DNA of 64,000 nucleotides from Chiridota heheva (taxonomy: Eukaryota; Echinodermata; Holothuroidea; Apodida; Chiridotidae). Under the pieces are notes generated by a model that made no database searches, was not told the DNA's origin, and saw only the letters and a program-made list of their open reading frames with translations. A program made the position numbers and the translations under genes. Shown one piece after another: positions 38,180 through 50,900 of this stretch. The DNA lies in contig JAIGNY010004296.1 in the NCBI GenBank assembly GCA_020152595.1, positions 1-64,000 on the forward strand. Direction: 5' to 3'. Position 1 is the stretch's first letter. Every line of letters begins with the position of its first letter.

Positions 38180-39075
38180 ATCCCATGTCCCACATGGCAT
38201 TCCACCATATCTCCCACATGGCATCCCACCCCATGACATCCCATGTCCCACATGGCATTCCATCATATGTCCCACAGGGCATCCCATCCTATGACCCACA
38301 TGGCATCCCACCCCATGTCCCACATGCCATCCCACCCCATGTCCCACATGGCATCCTACCCCATGTCCCACACGACATCCCATGTCCCACATGGCATTCC
38401 ACCATATCTCCCACATGGCATCCCACCCCATGTCCCACATGGCATTCCACCATATCTCCCACATGGCATCCTACCCCATGTCCCACATGACATCCCATGT
38501 CCCACATGGCATTCCATCATGTCCCACAGGGCATTCCACCATGGCATTCCACCACACAGTGTCTCACATGGCATATTCCACCATGTCCCACATGGCATCC
38601 CATGCTATGACCCACATGGATCCCATCCTACATGTGTGTCCCACATTAATCCAACCATATGTACCACATGACATCCCTCCCTATGTCCCACATGGCATCC
38701 CTCCCTGTGTCCTGCATCAGTGGCTTCCCACCTGATGTCCCACATGGCATCCCACCATATGTTCCACATGGTATCCCTCCCAATGTCCCAATGACATCCT
38801 ACTTTATGTACCACATGGCATCACATCCCATGTTCCCATGGCCTCCCACCCTATGTCCCACATAGCCTCCTACCCTATGTCACACATGGCATCCTACCTT
38901 ATGTCACACATGGCATCCTACCTTGTCACACATGGCATCACAACCTATGTCACACTCTTGTGTTACTCGTGGCATCCCACCATGTCCCACATGACATTCT
39001 ACCCTGTTCCACATGGCATCCCACCTCATGTCCCACATGGCATCCCACCCCATGTCCCACATGACATCCCATAGG
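38180..39075. repeat. Minisatellite (CCCACATGGCATCCCACC)
   Basis: Dozens of units of CATGTCCCACATGGCATCCC type, about 24 bp, variably diverged. Because the unit length is near a multiple of three, long ORFs appear on both strands (SHMASHP on one, GHVGDMVE on the other); they are not genes. Confidence 0.95.
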
Positions 39076-39079
39076 CTCC

Positions 39080-39780
39080 ATAAGAAGTCTTATCCTAGCT
39101 ATCACAGTCACTGATTGAGCATACTATGTATGAAAGTGTCAGTTCATATAATAACTTATATGCAAATGACTTGTTGAAATGGGGTGGGACGGCATGTCCC
39201 ACATGACATCCCATGTCCCACATGACATTCCATCCCATGGCAATCCACCCTATGTCCTGCATGGCATTCCACCACATATCCTATGTGGCATTCCACCCTG
39301 TTCCACATGGCATCCCACCCCATGTCCCATATGGTATCCCACCCCATGTCCCACATGGCATCCAACATGTCATCCCATCCTATGTCTCACATGACGTCCC
39401 ATAAGCTCCATAAGAAGTCTCATCCTAGCTATCACAGTCCCTGATTGAGCATACTATGTATCAAAGTGTCAGTTCATATAATAACTTACATGCAAATGAG
39501 TTGTTAAATAAGAAAAAAAGGTGGAGTCAAATAATTATGCCTAATATAGCCCTTGGTGTATACAACATGGTAAATATTATATCATATGTCCCTAATGGTC
39601 CCCATCCATGTCCCACATGGCATCCCTCCCTATGTTTATATGCAATCACATCCTGTCACACTCCCTGACTAAGCATGCTAAATAAAAAAGTCTGGTCAGG
39701 TCATATACTGTAGCAACTTTATGCAAATGAGCACAATAATAAAGGTGGAGTTTAAAAAATCATGCCTGATGTAACTGTTT
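39080..39780. repeat. Higher-order repeat carrying the same minisatellite
   Basis: A unit of about 330 bp (GCTCCATAAGAAGTCT, CACTGATTGAGCATACTATG, TCAGTTCATATAATAACTTA, GCAAATGA, then CCCACATGGCATCC units) occurs at 39070, again at 39400, and in diverged form at 39650. So the minisatellite expanded within a larger duplicated block. Confidence 0.8.
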
Positions 39781-39784
39781 GGTG

Positions 39785-40145
39785 CCCAAATATTTTGAAG
39801 AATTTGAAGGATTTCAAATCTCAAGTGCTACAAGAGAGACTTGAGGATCTCTGAAGAATATTGGAAAATTATATCATTTTACAGTTATCTTATAAGAAAA
39901 TATCAAATGTATTGTAGACTTTTTAAGGAACTAGTCTTTAATCCTATCTTAAGTACCTCTGAAAAACTTTAACATTTTATAAGGAAATTCTAACTTTCCA
40001 TACGGATATCTAAAGAAACTTTAACTTTTTCTGAGGAACTCTGAAGAAACTTTGACATTTTCTGAGGAATTCTCAAAAAACTTTAACATTTCTGAGGAAA
40101 TCTCAGGACAAATCTGTGGACGGCCGGACGGACGTAATCGCCATT
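39785..40145. repeat. Degenerate repeats and repeat 3' end
   Basis: Repeated AAACTTTAACATTTTCTGAGG words (about 40 bp apart) at 39965-40100 precede a GGACGGCCGGACGGAC tract and the hairpin at 40151-40179. Confidence 0.5.
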
Positions 40146-40150
40146 ACATA

Positions 40151-40179
40151 GGTTCGCAGAAATGCTTCGCATGCGAACC
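40151..40179 (+). other. Terminal hairpin of a dispersed repeat, copy 1
   Basis: GGTTCGC pairs with GCGAACC, with an inner ATGC/GCAT stem, after a CATA word and before an A-run. It shares its layout with 59573-59599 and 63718-63744. Confidence 0.6.
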
Positions 40180-40184
40180 AAAAA

Positions 40185-41050
40185 AAGAGATCACAAAATT
40201 TGAAAAATTCAAACTTCATTTACAAATAGTGTATTTATTTGTTCCTTTCAAAAGTCATTATTATTTACTTACCAGAATATGTCAATAAAATGCAAAGACA
40301 AAATAATCAATGAAATGCATTGATCAGTACAGACATTCTCTTAAAGGAGATAACTTTCAGGCTAGAATTTAACGAACCAAAAGCTAGAACATATAAGATA
40401 CCCATGAAGGTGACCCAAAATAAGAACATGCATAGAATGAAGTCAGTAAAGACACACACAAACGTTTTTCTCACCGAAAGGCCAAAAAAAGTCACAATTA
40501 AAAACAACGGTTAATCATCACGCTCACTCTACCTTAATTTTGAATAATTTTAAATTTGGTTGAAATCATGCTTTGAACTATAATCAGAATTACTAGGATC
40601 ATCGCCAGGTCCCACTCTTGAGGACCAGGTCAGACCATCCTTGGGTCATGTTAAGACCACCATTAGGTCATGTCAAAACCATCCTCATGATCAATAAAGT
40701 TCACTCATTTCTCTTAACTTAAGTTCTTCTTGCTGATTGTAGCACAAATGATCATTTTAATCATCATTCATCATTCACCATTTTCTATTACTTCTACAAA
40801 TGAACACAGAGAAAATGCTGGTACATATTCACATCAGCCGCGTGTGTGTGAAATTTATGGTATAGATACAATACCAAAACCTTAAGTTTGGACAGACATT
40901 ACAACCATCGATACAACAACCTCAAAATATGAAACTCTGTATTTCAAGTTGATTTGCAACAAATACGCTTTACCTGTCACTTGCGACATCCCATATTAAT
41001 AATAAACCATGCATTTTATCTTTGTTAGAGATATCACCTTGATTATTTTT
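40185..41050. other. Intergenic, nothing recognised
   Basis: AT-rich sequence. A small GGACCA/GGTCATG-type duplication (AAGACCACCATTAGGTCATG) is near 40620-40690. Confidence 0.4.
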
Positions 41051-41060
41051 TGCTCTAAAC

Positions 41061-41486
41061 CAAGGGTTCTTAATTTTTTCCAAGGGCCATCATTTCACAA
41101 CCTCAGGCCGTGGGCCAATCGCATGACAAAACCACCGTCACGTGACAAACAAATCCCGTCAAAACAATCCCTGAATACAAACAAGCTAAGAGCGCACGCG
41201 ATAAGAAGAATGTATGCCAGATATTGGTGGTTCTCTTATCAGCCTTCCTTTGACAAGCCACGGGTCTGCCCATTTTATAATGGAATTAAAGATAATATTT
41301 TGTAGATAAGCCACGATGTTATAATGCACAGATCTGCATAGGAAAACCTTAAAATAAACAAGTATTTGGGCATTTTTACCCATCTCATTCAAGATGTTTT
41401 TTCCCGCTATGATTATTGTTCACGGGCCAGAGTGAATTGTCTGGCAGGCCAGATTTGGCCCGCGGGTCAACTATTAGGAATCACCG
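41061..41486. mobile_element. hAT-like miniature element, diverged, with 8-bp target duplication
   Basis: A 426-bp element flanked by perfect CTCTAAAC duplications (41053-41060 and 41487-41494). The ends CAAGGGTTCTTAAT and ATTAGGAATCACCG are imperfect inverted repeats, and GGGCC words follow inside both. The interior has inverted CTTATC/GATAAG pieces. An older copy than the ones at 25.4 and 37.0 kb. Confidence 0.8.
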
Positions 41487-41884
41487 CTCTAAACCAATGT
41501 ACATTAGTACCAAATAAAAAAATTTAAAACAAATTCTGTCTTTTTTTGTGTTTTGAAGCATATTGAGCAAAATCAAAGACACATTTCAACCATGCACTAA
41601 TGCGGAATAAAGCCATGAAGGTGCGAGTCATTTAAATGTGTTGCATTGGTGTGAAATTTTAGAAGGGGATAGCAGATGGATGGACAGATGCTTGTTAGTA
41701 CGTAGACAGCGTTAGTCATATTGTACCAGAGATCATAAAGAATTTCAAACCAACGTAAAAGTGCGTAAAAGGAGAAGCTAATTTAAAAGCATTGTGGGAA
41801 ACATTGAACAAAATCAGGACTTAAGATAATTATGCCCTGTGGCTTGAAACACCTAATTAATGTTAATTAACTAAAACAAAAATA

Positions 41885-42060
41885 TGAGAAATGTTCCTAA
41901 TTCAGCAAATATGCTCATGACTTATAACAATATGTTCACGACTCAAAGCAACTATGCTTGTGACTCAAAACAAGTATATTCACGACTCATAGCAACTATA
42001 TCAAGACTCAAAACAACTAAGCTCATGAATCTAAATAAATATATTCAGGACTCACTTGAA
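41885..42060. repeat. Degenerate 27-bp tandem repeat
   Basis: Five to six units like CATGACTTATAACAATATGT, CACGACTCAAAGCAACTATG and CTCATGAATC. Confidence 0.6.
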
Positions 42061-42454
42061 GATTTATATGAGAAAGCATTTAGCTTGAAATAATAAGTAT
42101 TGATATATTTGTGAAAAAATTAAAAATGAAGAGCATAGCTTCTCCAATAAGTACATATCACATAGCACAAAAGAGCAAAATCTCTGATGTAACCAGAAAT
42201 ACAATTTTGGAAGTCACAATATTCCGGGCATGTTTTGAATATTCACATTTTTCCATTAACTTATTTGTTTTTTTGTTTTTTTTAACTAACTGTTGTGTAA
42301 ATCTCACGTTTGACAGAATATTACATCATTCCTTCAAAAGTCCTCTTCTTAATTAGAATAATCTTCCCTTTATACATAAAATATATAAAAAGATTAAAAA
42401 GTGCATCAAGAAACATTTCAACTGAGGCATATTACTCTTCTGGACAGCATGCTT

Positions 42455-42625
42455 AAAAGCCATCTATTAAGATTAAAATGTAGCGGCATACAGGTAATTC
42501 CCAAATGATACTGATTGGCTTATCAATGTAAGTGTACACTATACCATTGTGTTTCGACCAATCAAAACACAGGATTTGAATTTTATTTACCTCGTACGAT
42601 AGAGACAACTGACCTTTAAGATATA
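42455..42625 (-). repeat. 170-bp dispersed repeat, copy 4 (inverted)
   Basis: AAAGCCATCTATTAAG, AAAATGTAGCGGCATACAG, ACCATTGTGTTTCGACC and ACCTCGTACGATAGAGACAA, matching the reverse complement of 12585-12750. Confidence 0.7.
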
Positions 42626-43431
42626 CAAACGCAGCATAAATAAGACATGTAGCTGATTTTATAGCTATGAATTAAAAAAAAAAATCATAAATTTTCATGA
42701 ATCTTAAACTAAGTTTGATATCTTTTTTATCAATGTATCTTTTGAGAAATTCTCCACTAACGATATATTGCACGTGCAGTTTCTTTCATAATACGGAGGA
42801 AACATATCTACATTACGATCCTGGTGCCGCATTAAAATGTGTCCTAAACACCAGAGCATTAACAGAAAACTGGTCGGGTGATCATATTACATATCCTGCT
42901 TCCAATTTGCATTACTTGCTCACTCGCACATTAAATCATAGGATACAGTTTCCAAGCTCCGCAACGCCATTCACGCATAAGTGATTACACTAACTTAATG
43001 ATTGTTAGGCATGCAATCGTGTCTGGAAATTATCCTGCTATGCTTGAAAGTCGATATTACTTTTGTGGGTTTTTCCAATTAGTGGAGGTGAGATATTGTA
43101 TGCATCATTAGACAGGTATACCCCAATTTGGACAACTTTTCAATGTGGCGGTTAGATCACCGTGTAAGAAAAGGATGCAATTAAACCAAATTCAATTTAT
43201 TTTTCTTCTTCCTGAAGCATTAAGTTCAAGTGAATGCAGTGGAGTTTTAATTCCCGTTCCTAAAGGAATATTCTTTAATAGTCCTCTATCATATATATGA
43301 ATATTCAAGCATTTTTATTGACCAAGGTTTTTGTTTTATTTCAGCTTGTGATTAACCACACTAGCAAAAGAAACATCTAGAGCACACCCCCTCTTGAAGA
43401 ATCTGAATTCATAAATAGTCATTTAACTTTG

Positions 43432-43535
43432 CAGCAATCTGATTGGTCAATTTCACCCCAGATTCGTACATAAGGATATCGCAGCTATCTGATTGGTCAA
43501 TTTCTCCCCTACATAAGGATATCTTATACAATAAA
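43432..43535. repeat. Two-copy ~50-bp repeat with CCAAT words
   Basis: TCTGATTGGTCAATTTC ... CATAAGGATATC occurs twice in tandem. The ATTGGTCA word is an inverted CCAAT box, but no gene starts nearby. Confidence 0.6.
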
Positions 43536-43539
43536 ACAC

Positions 43540-45100
43540 GTTTATGGATACTTCTCAAAAAAACTTTTCAATCGCTCCTTATAGAGACCCAGACTAAGAA
43601 CATAAAGAATGTATCACATGATTTTCATCACTGCCATGTGACATCATTACTGACATTTTTGCTCAACAAACTGATTTTGTTTATATAGTTTGCTGGTAGG
43701 AACAGTCGAGCAAATATGTTTTCTGAGATTCAGATACTAACACACAGTTCTAATTTACTGACATAAGCATATATATATGGTACGGTACTACGGTACTGCA
43801 AAAAGTCACTTCCTACCAACATTACTGACACTAGCTCAACTCTCAAAGTACTGCACACGTGAGTTCAAAAAGTTGAACAAATTGCAGGCCAACATTTTTT
43901 TATATCCCACACATCAGCTTAAAACCAAATAATTCATGTTGAAATTGGCATACTACTGGCACACACTTACAACACTGACAAACAAATATGAAATGGAACA
44001 AAAATGAAAATATGTGAAATGACAATCCCAATCAAAGTGTTTTAGCACATGATGGACCCTAATAGCCCAGCACCTTTACCTCCCCCCCCCCCTCCCTAAC
44101 CCTTAAACAGACTAGCACTGTCTTGTAAACAAAGAATAAAATGTTACCTATTCTTATGTACATTTCCTCTCCATATATATATATAAATATAAAGTATTTT
44201 ACCTACTTTACTTATAAAGTGAAATGATTATCTAATTATTCGAAAATCAAAAACAATTTTTTTTTTCAGGAAATAAAAGCAACAATTATCAAATTTTAGA
44301 AATTGTTATAGAAACATTACTGTATTCTTAATTTTTTTTGATATTCTTATCTAAGGGCCAGCAAATATGAAAACCCACGATATACTTTGGATATGACTTG
44401 ATCTGCTCGAGCTTGGCATGGAATTAAATAGAAAAAGACTAACATTTTAGGATCTTCAACAATATTTCCATTTCTAAAAAACAAATTAGTAATTATAGAA
44501 AATGGCTGTGTTCAATCAAAATACACGATCCTGGCTTCTGTAAGACAAAAACTAAGTTAAGCAATCTAAATCTATTCAAATCTCAAAAAAAAAAAAATGA
44601 ATGTTTTTCAACTTTCAAGGATGTCTGATTAAAGAGTGTTTCTATAACTACTTTTAAAGAAATGTTTCCAGATTTAATCGTGGAAGAAATAACTTTTAAA
44701 AATAACAAAGTATGTTATGAAATTTGTTGTACTTTGAAGTGTAGGGTTTCTATTCTACTTATTTTAAGAATTAATATAGATTTTCTGCCCTCATGAGATC
44801 GGTAGTCAGTATGGACATTTTCCAGAGTAAACATTGTACAAGAAGGATACAAATTGTATTACTTTGAGAGTCTTTAAAACACTCTTGTTGTGAAGACTTA
44901 ATTTCAGTTTCATTCACTACTTGAAAAAGAATATAACTGATCACATTAGAAAGCTCCTTTTCACAGAATCCGACATCAATTATTATGAGAGAATGATCAC
45001 TTCTACTCGCTTATATTTATGCCCTTGTTTAGAGAGTTCATTCGGGACAGACTACTTCAAACTAGTGAAGTAGCGTTTGAACCTCTTCACAGAAAATGCA
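43540..45100. other. Region 3' of SEC31, nothing recognised
   Basis: AT-rich sequence without clear repeats apart from T- and A-runs. It may hold part of a long SEC31 3' UTR if the proximal poly(A) signal is not used. Confidence 0.35.
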
Positions 45101-45101
45101 G

Positions 45102-45107
45102 TTTATT
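45102..45107 (-). terminator. Candidate poly(A) signal for SEC31
   Basis: AATAAA on the minus strand, the first canonical hexamer after the SEC31 stop codon, giving a 3' UTR of about 800 nt. Downstream sequence is moderately GT-containing. Unproven. Confidence 0.35.
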
Positions 45108-45910
45108 GCAGTCTAACAAGCATGATAAAACTCACAAGAAAAAAACACACTTAGTGCTGACTGAGCTATGCGAAGATATAAATTAAAAATTAAACCTGGT
45201 GAAGAGCTGGTGAACAATGACCTGGTAATTGCCAACAGACACAGACAAGGTAAAAATGTAAGCTGTTAGTAAAATGGTTTGAAGACTAGTGACACTTAAG
45301 AGGTATATTGATTTAGACTTTGTTGGAAACCTACTACAAATCTTGAAGACAAAAAAAAAAAAATTACTCACAGTGATCGCTGTATTACACCTTTTTAAAT
45401 TTCAGGCCCAAATTGCGAAGGAAAAAGACACGTTCGTGATGTCATAAGTCTTTCCTCCAGAAAAATCTGAGTTCTTAGTTTGAAAGGAAGCAGTTGACTT
45501 TGATAAAAGATTTGTTGAGTTGACACCTATCAAAATTTAAATGGGGAAGTCAGTCTACGTCATGAATGAATTTAAAAAAAAAAAAAATTCTAGTGAGTAA
45601 GATCTATTGGCATATCTTAAATTTACCATTTCACATATTTTGAATGCTTTAAAATATATTGGAACTCCAGACAGTCAAAAAAAATTAAGTTCCTTAAAAA
45701 CAACCATCCACAACATATTTCAAAAAGCCACCAGCCCTTTACCCTACAACAAGATCTACCATATAAATCCAAATGAAGCAATCTTCCTAAGCTGTTCCTG
45801 TATAATCCCCAGTCGAAGTTATATAACATTCATAGAGCACTTGAAAAGGGGGGCAGCGTCCCACCAGCAATACTCCACTCTACATGCCAACATTTGAGTC
45901 ATGAAATGTC

Positions 45911-46090
45911 CTACACCCTCAGCTGCGTTGCAACTTGTAAGAGAACCTTCAGACCTGGCATAAATGCACTAATTTCAGAAAAGTTCCCAGTTGAAATAAG
46001 CTGGGTGTAAACCTTCAGACCTGTCTGGTAGTCGTATGCTTGGACTGCTTGCGCAATTTGATGCAGCCCCTGGGTGATCATGGGTGATAC
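45911..46090 (-). CDS. SEC31: SEC31 last exon with stop codon
   Basis: A 180-nt exon (TTTTTCAG|GTA acceptor) that encodes the last 59 residues and a TAG stop at 45911-45913. It starts VSPMITQGLHQIAQAVQAYD and includes STGNFSEISAFMPGLKVLL, typical of the C-terminal end of Sec31. No deviation suggests loss of function. The intron before it holds a large minisatellite. Confidence 0.95.
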   Translation of the reverse strand, partial: VSPMITQGLHQIAQAVQAYDYQTGLKVYTQLISTGNFSEISAFMPGLKVLLQVATQLRV

Positions 46091-46264
46091 CTGAAAAAGA
46101 TTACAAAATTCAGATTACAAAACTGCTTGGTTTTTTTACCCAGTAAAAATTACGAAAGGGTGCCCACACTTACTAAAGCATCCAGCATAACTTTCTATGA
46201 ATTCCATTTATAATTTTCAAAACCCCATTTGCAATTTCCACAACTCTATATCCTACCAAAAACA

Positions 46265-46900
46265 TTGTTCATGTTGTCACATTGTTCATGTTGTCACATT
46301 GATCACTTTGTCATATTGATCACTCTCATATTGATCATTCTATCACATTAATCATTATGTCACATTTAATCATTATGCTACATTGATCATTTTGTCACAA
46401 TAATCATCCTCTTACATTAATAATGCTGTCACATTAATAATGCTGTCACATTAATCCTTGTCACATTAATCCTTGTCACATTAATCCTTGTCACATTAAT
46501 CCTTTCACATTAATCCTTGTCACATTAATCCTTGTCACATTAATCCTTGTCACATTAATCATTCCGTCACATTAATCCTTGTCACATTAATCCTTGTCAC
46601 AATAATCCTTGTCACATTAACCTTTGTCACATTAATCCGTATCACATTAATCATTCCGTCACATTAATCCCTGTCCCATTAATCCCTGTCACATTAATCC
46701 TTGTCACATTAATCCTTGTCACATTAATCCTTGTCACATTAATCCTTGTCACATTAATCCTTGTCACATTAATCCTTGTCACATTTTTCCTTGTTACATT
46801 AATCCTTGTCACATTAATCCTTGTTACATTTATCCTTGTCACATTAATTCTGGTCACAATAATCCTTGTTACATTAATCCTTGTCACATTAATTCCTTTT
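46265..46900. repeat. 15-bp minisatellite (CACATTAATCCTTGT)
   Basis: About 35-40 units of CACATTAATCCTTGT in the last SEC31 intron. Since 15 is a multiple of three, the minus strand reads as NVTRI repeats (46651-46914); this is an artefact and not a glycoprotein. Confidence 0.95.
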
Positions 46901-47612
46901 GCCACATTAATCATTCCGTCATATTATTCATTACGTCACATTAATCATTCTGTCACATTAATCATTCCGTCACATTCATCATTCCGTCACATTAATCATT
47001 CCGTCACATTAATCATTCCGTCACATCAATCATTCCGTCACATTCATCATTCCGTCACATTCATCATTCCGTCACATTAATCATTCCGTCACATTAATCA
47101 TTCCGTCACATTAAACATTACGTCACATTAATCATTACGTCACATTAATCATTCCGTCACATTAATCATTCCGTCACATTAATCATTCCGTCACATTAAT
47201 CATTATGTCACATTAATCATTACGTCACATTGATCATTCCATCACATTGATCATTCCGTCACATTGATCATTCTGTCACATTAATCATTATGTCATTATT
47301 CATTGTCACATTAATCATTACGCACATTAATCATTCCGTCACATTAATCATTCCGTCACATTAATCATCACGTCACATTAATTATTACGTCACATTAATC
47401 ATTCCATCACATTAATCATTCCATCACATTAATCATTCCGTCACATTAATCATTACGTCACAATAATCATTCCGTCACATTAATCATTGTCACATTAATC
47501 ATTTTGTCACATTAATCATTCCGTCACATTAATCATTACGCCACATCAATCATTCCATGACATTCATCATTCTGTCACATTAATCATTCTGTCATATTAA
47601 TCATTCTGTAAA
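46900..47612. repeat. 17-bp minisatellite (CACATTAATCATTCCGT)
   Basis: About 40 units of CACATTAATCATTCCGT, continuous with the 15-bp array and differing by a 2-bp longer unit. Together they fill about 1.35 kb of the 1.8-kb intron. Confidence 0.95.
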
Positions 47613-47865
47613 ATAAGACCAACATTTTTTGGCATGCCCTGGTAGGCTGCCTACAATTCCTCTCTTTTGAGATGTATGTGCAACTGCCCCAGCTTTTACC
47701 TACTCTAAAACTTGAACAATTTAATACTTCAACTGTCAACACTTCTGTTACTTTCATGGAACATCATATTTTGGAAATTATTGAAAGAAATGACGAAAAA
47801 CATGTCCCAGATGTGTGAATATGCTCCTTGAAGTAAACGCCACAAGAGAAGAATAAAATACTCAC

Positions 47866-47937
47866 CTTGTTTTCTCGTAACCTGTCATACAGCACACTTA
47901 ACCTTTTGTTCACATCATCTAACTTCCTTCTGGTTTG
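47866..47937 (-). CDS. SEC31: SEC31 exon: second helix of C-terminal domain
   Basis: A 72-nt, phase 0 exon (TTTACACAG|CAA acceptor, AAG|GTGAG donor) encoding QTRRKLDDVNKRLSVLYDRL followed by RENK. This matches the highly conserved KRKLDD-x-x-KRL-x-x-LYD-x-LRE helix of Sec31. Confidence 0.95.
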
Positions 47938-47944
47938 CTGTGTA

Positions 47945-50900
47945 AACAACAAAAAATATTCAAAAGTTAATCAATATGCTTAAAATTATCAAATATGCCT
48001 AAAGTTATCAAAGATGCTTAAATTATCAATTTGTTTACACCCTGAAACAATACGTGTGATAATCACACAAAAAGGAAAGAAGCCAAAAATTGTTCCCACG
48101 ACAAGAAGAAAAGCTGCACTGGATAATTGTTTCAAACAAACACTGCTGCTCATCTCTGGAAATCCCCTCTAGTCTTCTGAGATTTACCGTTTGCCGAGTA
48201 ATTTCTTTCAATTGTACCAATTTTTTTTTTTTTGAATTTTTCCTCCTAAACAAGATGGAATCATGCAACCAGCAACATTGAATCCTCTTAAGGGGTAGTT
48301 TAACCCCTCCCACTTCCCTACCCCCCACACACATGATACACCTCTGCCTCTAGCACTTCAATTTAAAAAACTATCAAGATGAAACAAAATTGGGAACAGC
48401 AGTGATGCTATTATCATGTAAAGACAACCGATAAAATATTGATGGAAAACTGTACTGAAGCACTGTATGGTTAAACAAGTTAATTGTGTAATACAAACGT
48501 TAATACATTTCCAACATAAGACATGAGCTTACTTTGATTTATAGCCTTATTAAGTGAATAATTTATTGAGGGGAAATTAGTTCAATTTAGCATAGCATAG
48601 CAAGATTTAACGTCCCAAAAGCATCCAGTGCTGGACATTATACCAAGACGGCCACGGCCTTTCATAACCAGTTGTGAACTCACTGGTTGCAGACCTACCT
48701 GTTAAAAATGTTTCTTTAAAGAAAATCGATGAAGAAAGTTTGAAAATAATGATAAATGTTCATACAAAGAGGATGGTGTGCTTAGACAACCTGTTACCAT
48801 TTTCATGCACTTAAAATAAAAAAATTATATGGATAGGGATGATTTATTTTGATTGTACTGAAGAAACCTTTTCTCACTGTCTTTAATACATTATGAGTGC
48901 TTCAAGGTCTATGGTCATACAACTAATAGCCTATTCAAAAGATGATCAAATTCGGGATAAAAGTCATTTAATTTCAGATAACTTTTCGTTTTCTACATAT
49001 GGCGGATCAATGAGGGATTTTCAATATACAATAAATTTGTGATTCTAGACTAAGCGAGCAGTTGAAATCCTTTAGGTAATTCCTAAGACCTCATTCCTGC
49101 GTTTGAACGTGACGGGAAAGTCGAGTGAATCCATTCCTGCTAGAACTGGATTGTGGGTAGAATTCAAATTAAAAAAAGACTTGGTCAGAATTTGCTGTAG
49201 CCGTTCCAATAATTACAACAAAACAAACAATTCAAATGATGGATTTCCAAAAGAAACTGGTCCTGCAATACAACACAAATTTAAAACTAAAATCTACATA
49301 TTCCTGAAAAACTGACAAAGCTGCATAACTTTCAATATGTCACCAATTTTGTTTAGAATGTTTGCCGTTTCATGGCTTTCAAAAATATTGCAAATCAATC
49401 TTACTATGGAAATTAAAAGACCATTGCAGAATAACTTCTTTTGTAAAGGGATCTGAAAAATTATCAAAATGTTCATAAATAGAAATTTTCATCAAATTTC
49501 ACACGAGAAAGCAAAAGCTCTACAATGAGTAAATGAAAGTTAGGAACAGAGTTCAATCCTGGAAGCTGATGATAGAGGCAAGCGATGTATATTAAGAGTG
49601 ATGGCTTAAACATTATATATATTCTCTTATTTATGTAAATCTTTTACAAATGTAATGAAACTATTAGGGGGTGAAAGGTATTTAAAATAATATCATCTTA
49701 AAAAAGGACATATGAGCCTCCAAAAATTCAACATTTTAATCCTCCAAAATTAAATTCAATATTTTAAGAGTGAAATAGTTTTGCAAATCTTCGGAAAATT
49801 TTGTATTGTGAAATGGAGACAATGACCATATGCTAAAGTAGACACGGAACAGCCATTATTCGGTGGTAAATGGAAAACTCTTTTGTCAGGAACGAGGAAA
49901 GAGTATAGATGTAGTTTTATTATGTCTGAAAACAAGTTACGTGCATCTTATGTGGAACAAAGAAAAGTTTCACAAGTTATGAATGTCAACAAACTCATTC
50001 CCTACCACTGATTTTTGCTGAAATGTAATTTAATCTATGAAAAAAATCATTTGGGTTTTTAATGCTGCTTTCAATCACAAAGTGAGTTTTACTGGCCACA
50101 ATATAATACATGCACTCTTCCTTCACAAGAAACCACATTCAAACCCAGTTTTATAATACCAGTTTTACCCATATTGAATCTTTTGTAAAGTATAGCATGC
50201 AGATAAAAACAATATTAGTGTTACTTATTCCATATCTGAAATCGAAACAAAGGGATGGGAATTAATCATTTAACATGCATCTAATATTCTAAGAAAATTC
50301 GAGATTTATGTCAAATGCTCTTTAAAAAAAAAAAAAAAAAAAAAAATCTGCAAAGATGAACAATAAAATCAATCGACTTAGAGAAGGAAGGAATTTCTAA
50401 GATTTAAAAAATAAGGGCAGGAGACAGTGAGAAAAAATAGTTTCAAACAATGAAAGAAATTGTGGGTGTTTTTCTTCTCTCTCGAGTCTTCCATTAATTA
50501 CACTGAAGCTATTGTTTTTTTCTCTCTCAATGTTCATCATAGACTTAATTATAACGAGCTTTAAATTAAGATTTATTCCAGCTTCTTACAGTGTCAGTGA
50601 AAAGATGGCGAGCTGGTTTTTACCAGAAGCATCTCAGAGTGGGAATCTAAATATGGAGAATCAGCGAGAAGTCAAGGGGTCTAATTTTGGTTTTCAAAAC
50701 AATGCATGATTGGGAACCTTAGTACATCTACAACAGAACTAGTGCTTGAGATCAAACACAGGATTTGTTGTGCTCTTTTGTTAACCAAGTTTTTATATTT
50801 TTTCCAGTTTCTTACGATGTCAGATAAAGAGCTGTTTTAACAGAATCTACACATGCAGAGAAGAACCCCCGAGGGTCAGGGGTCTCATCTTGGTTTTCAA

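Noticed and set aside
38087-39404. Overlapping long ORFs (SHMASHP, GHVGDMVE) on both strands
   Set aside because: Reading frames of a minisatellite open in several frames at once; no start context, splice sites or family resemblance.
46651-46914. NVTRI repeat protein, apparently with many N-glycosylation sites
   Set aside because: A 15-bp intronic minisatellite automatically gives a five-residue repeat; it lies inside the last SEC31 intron.
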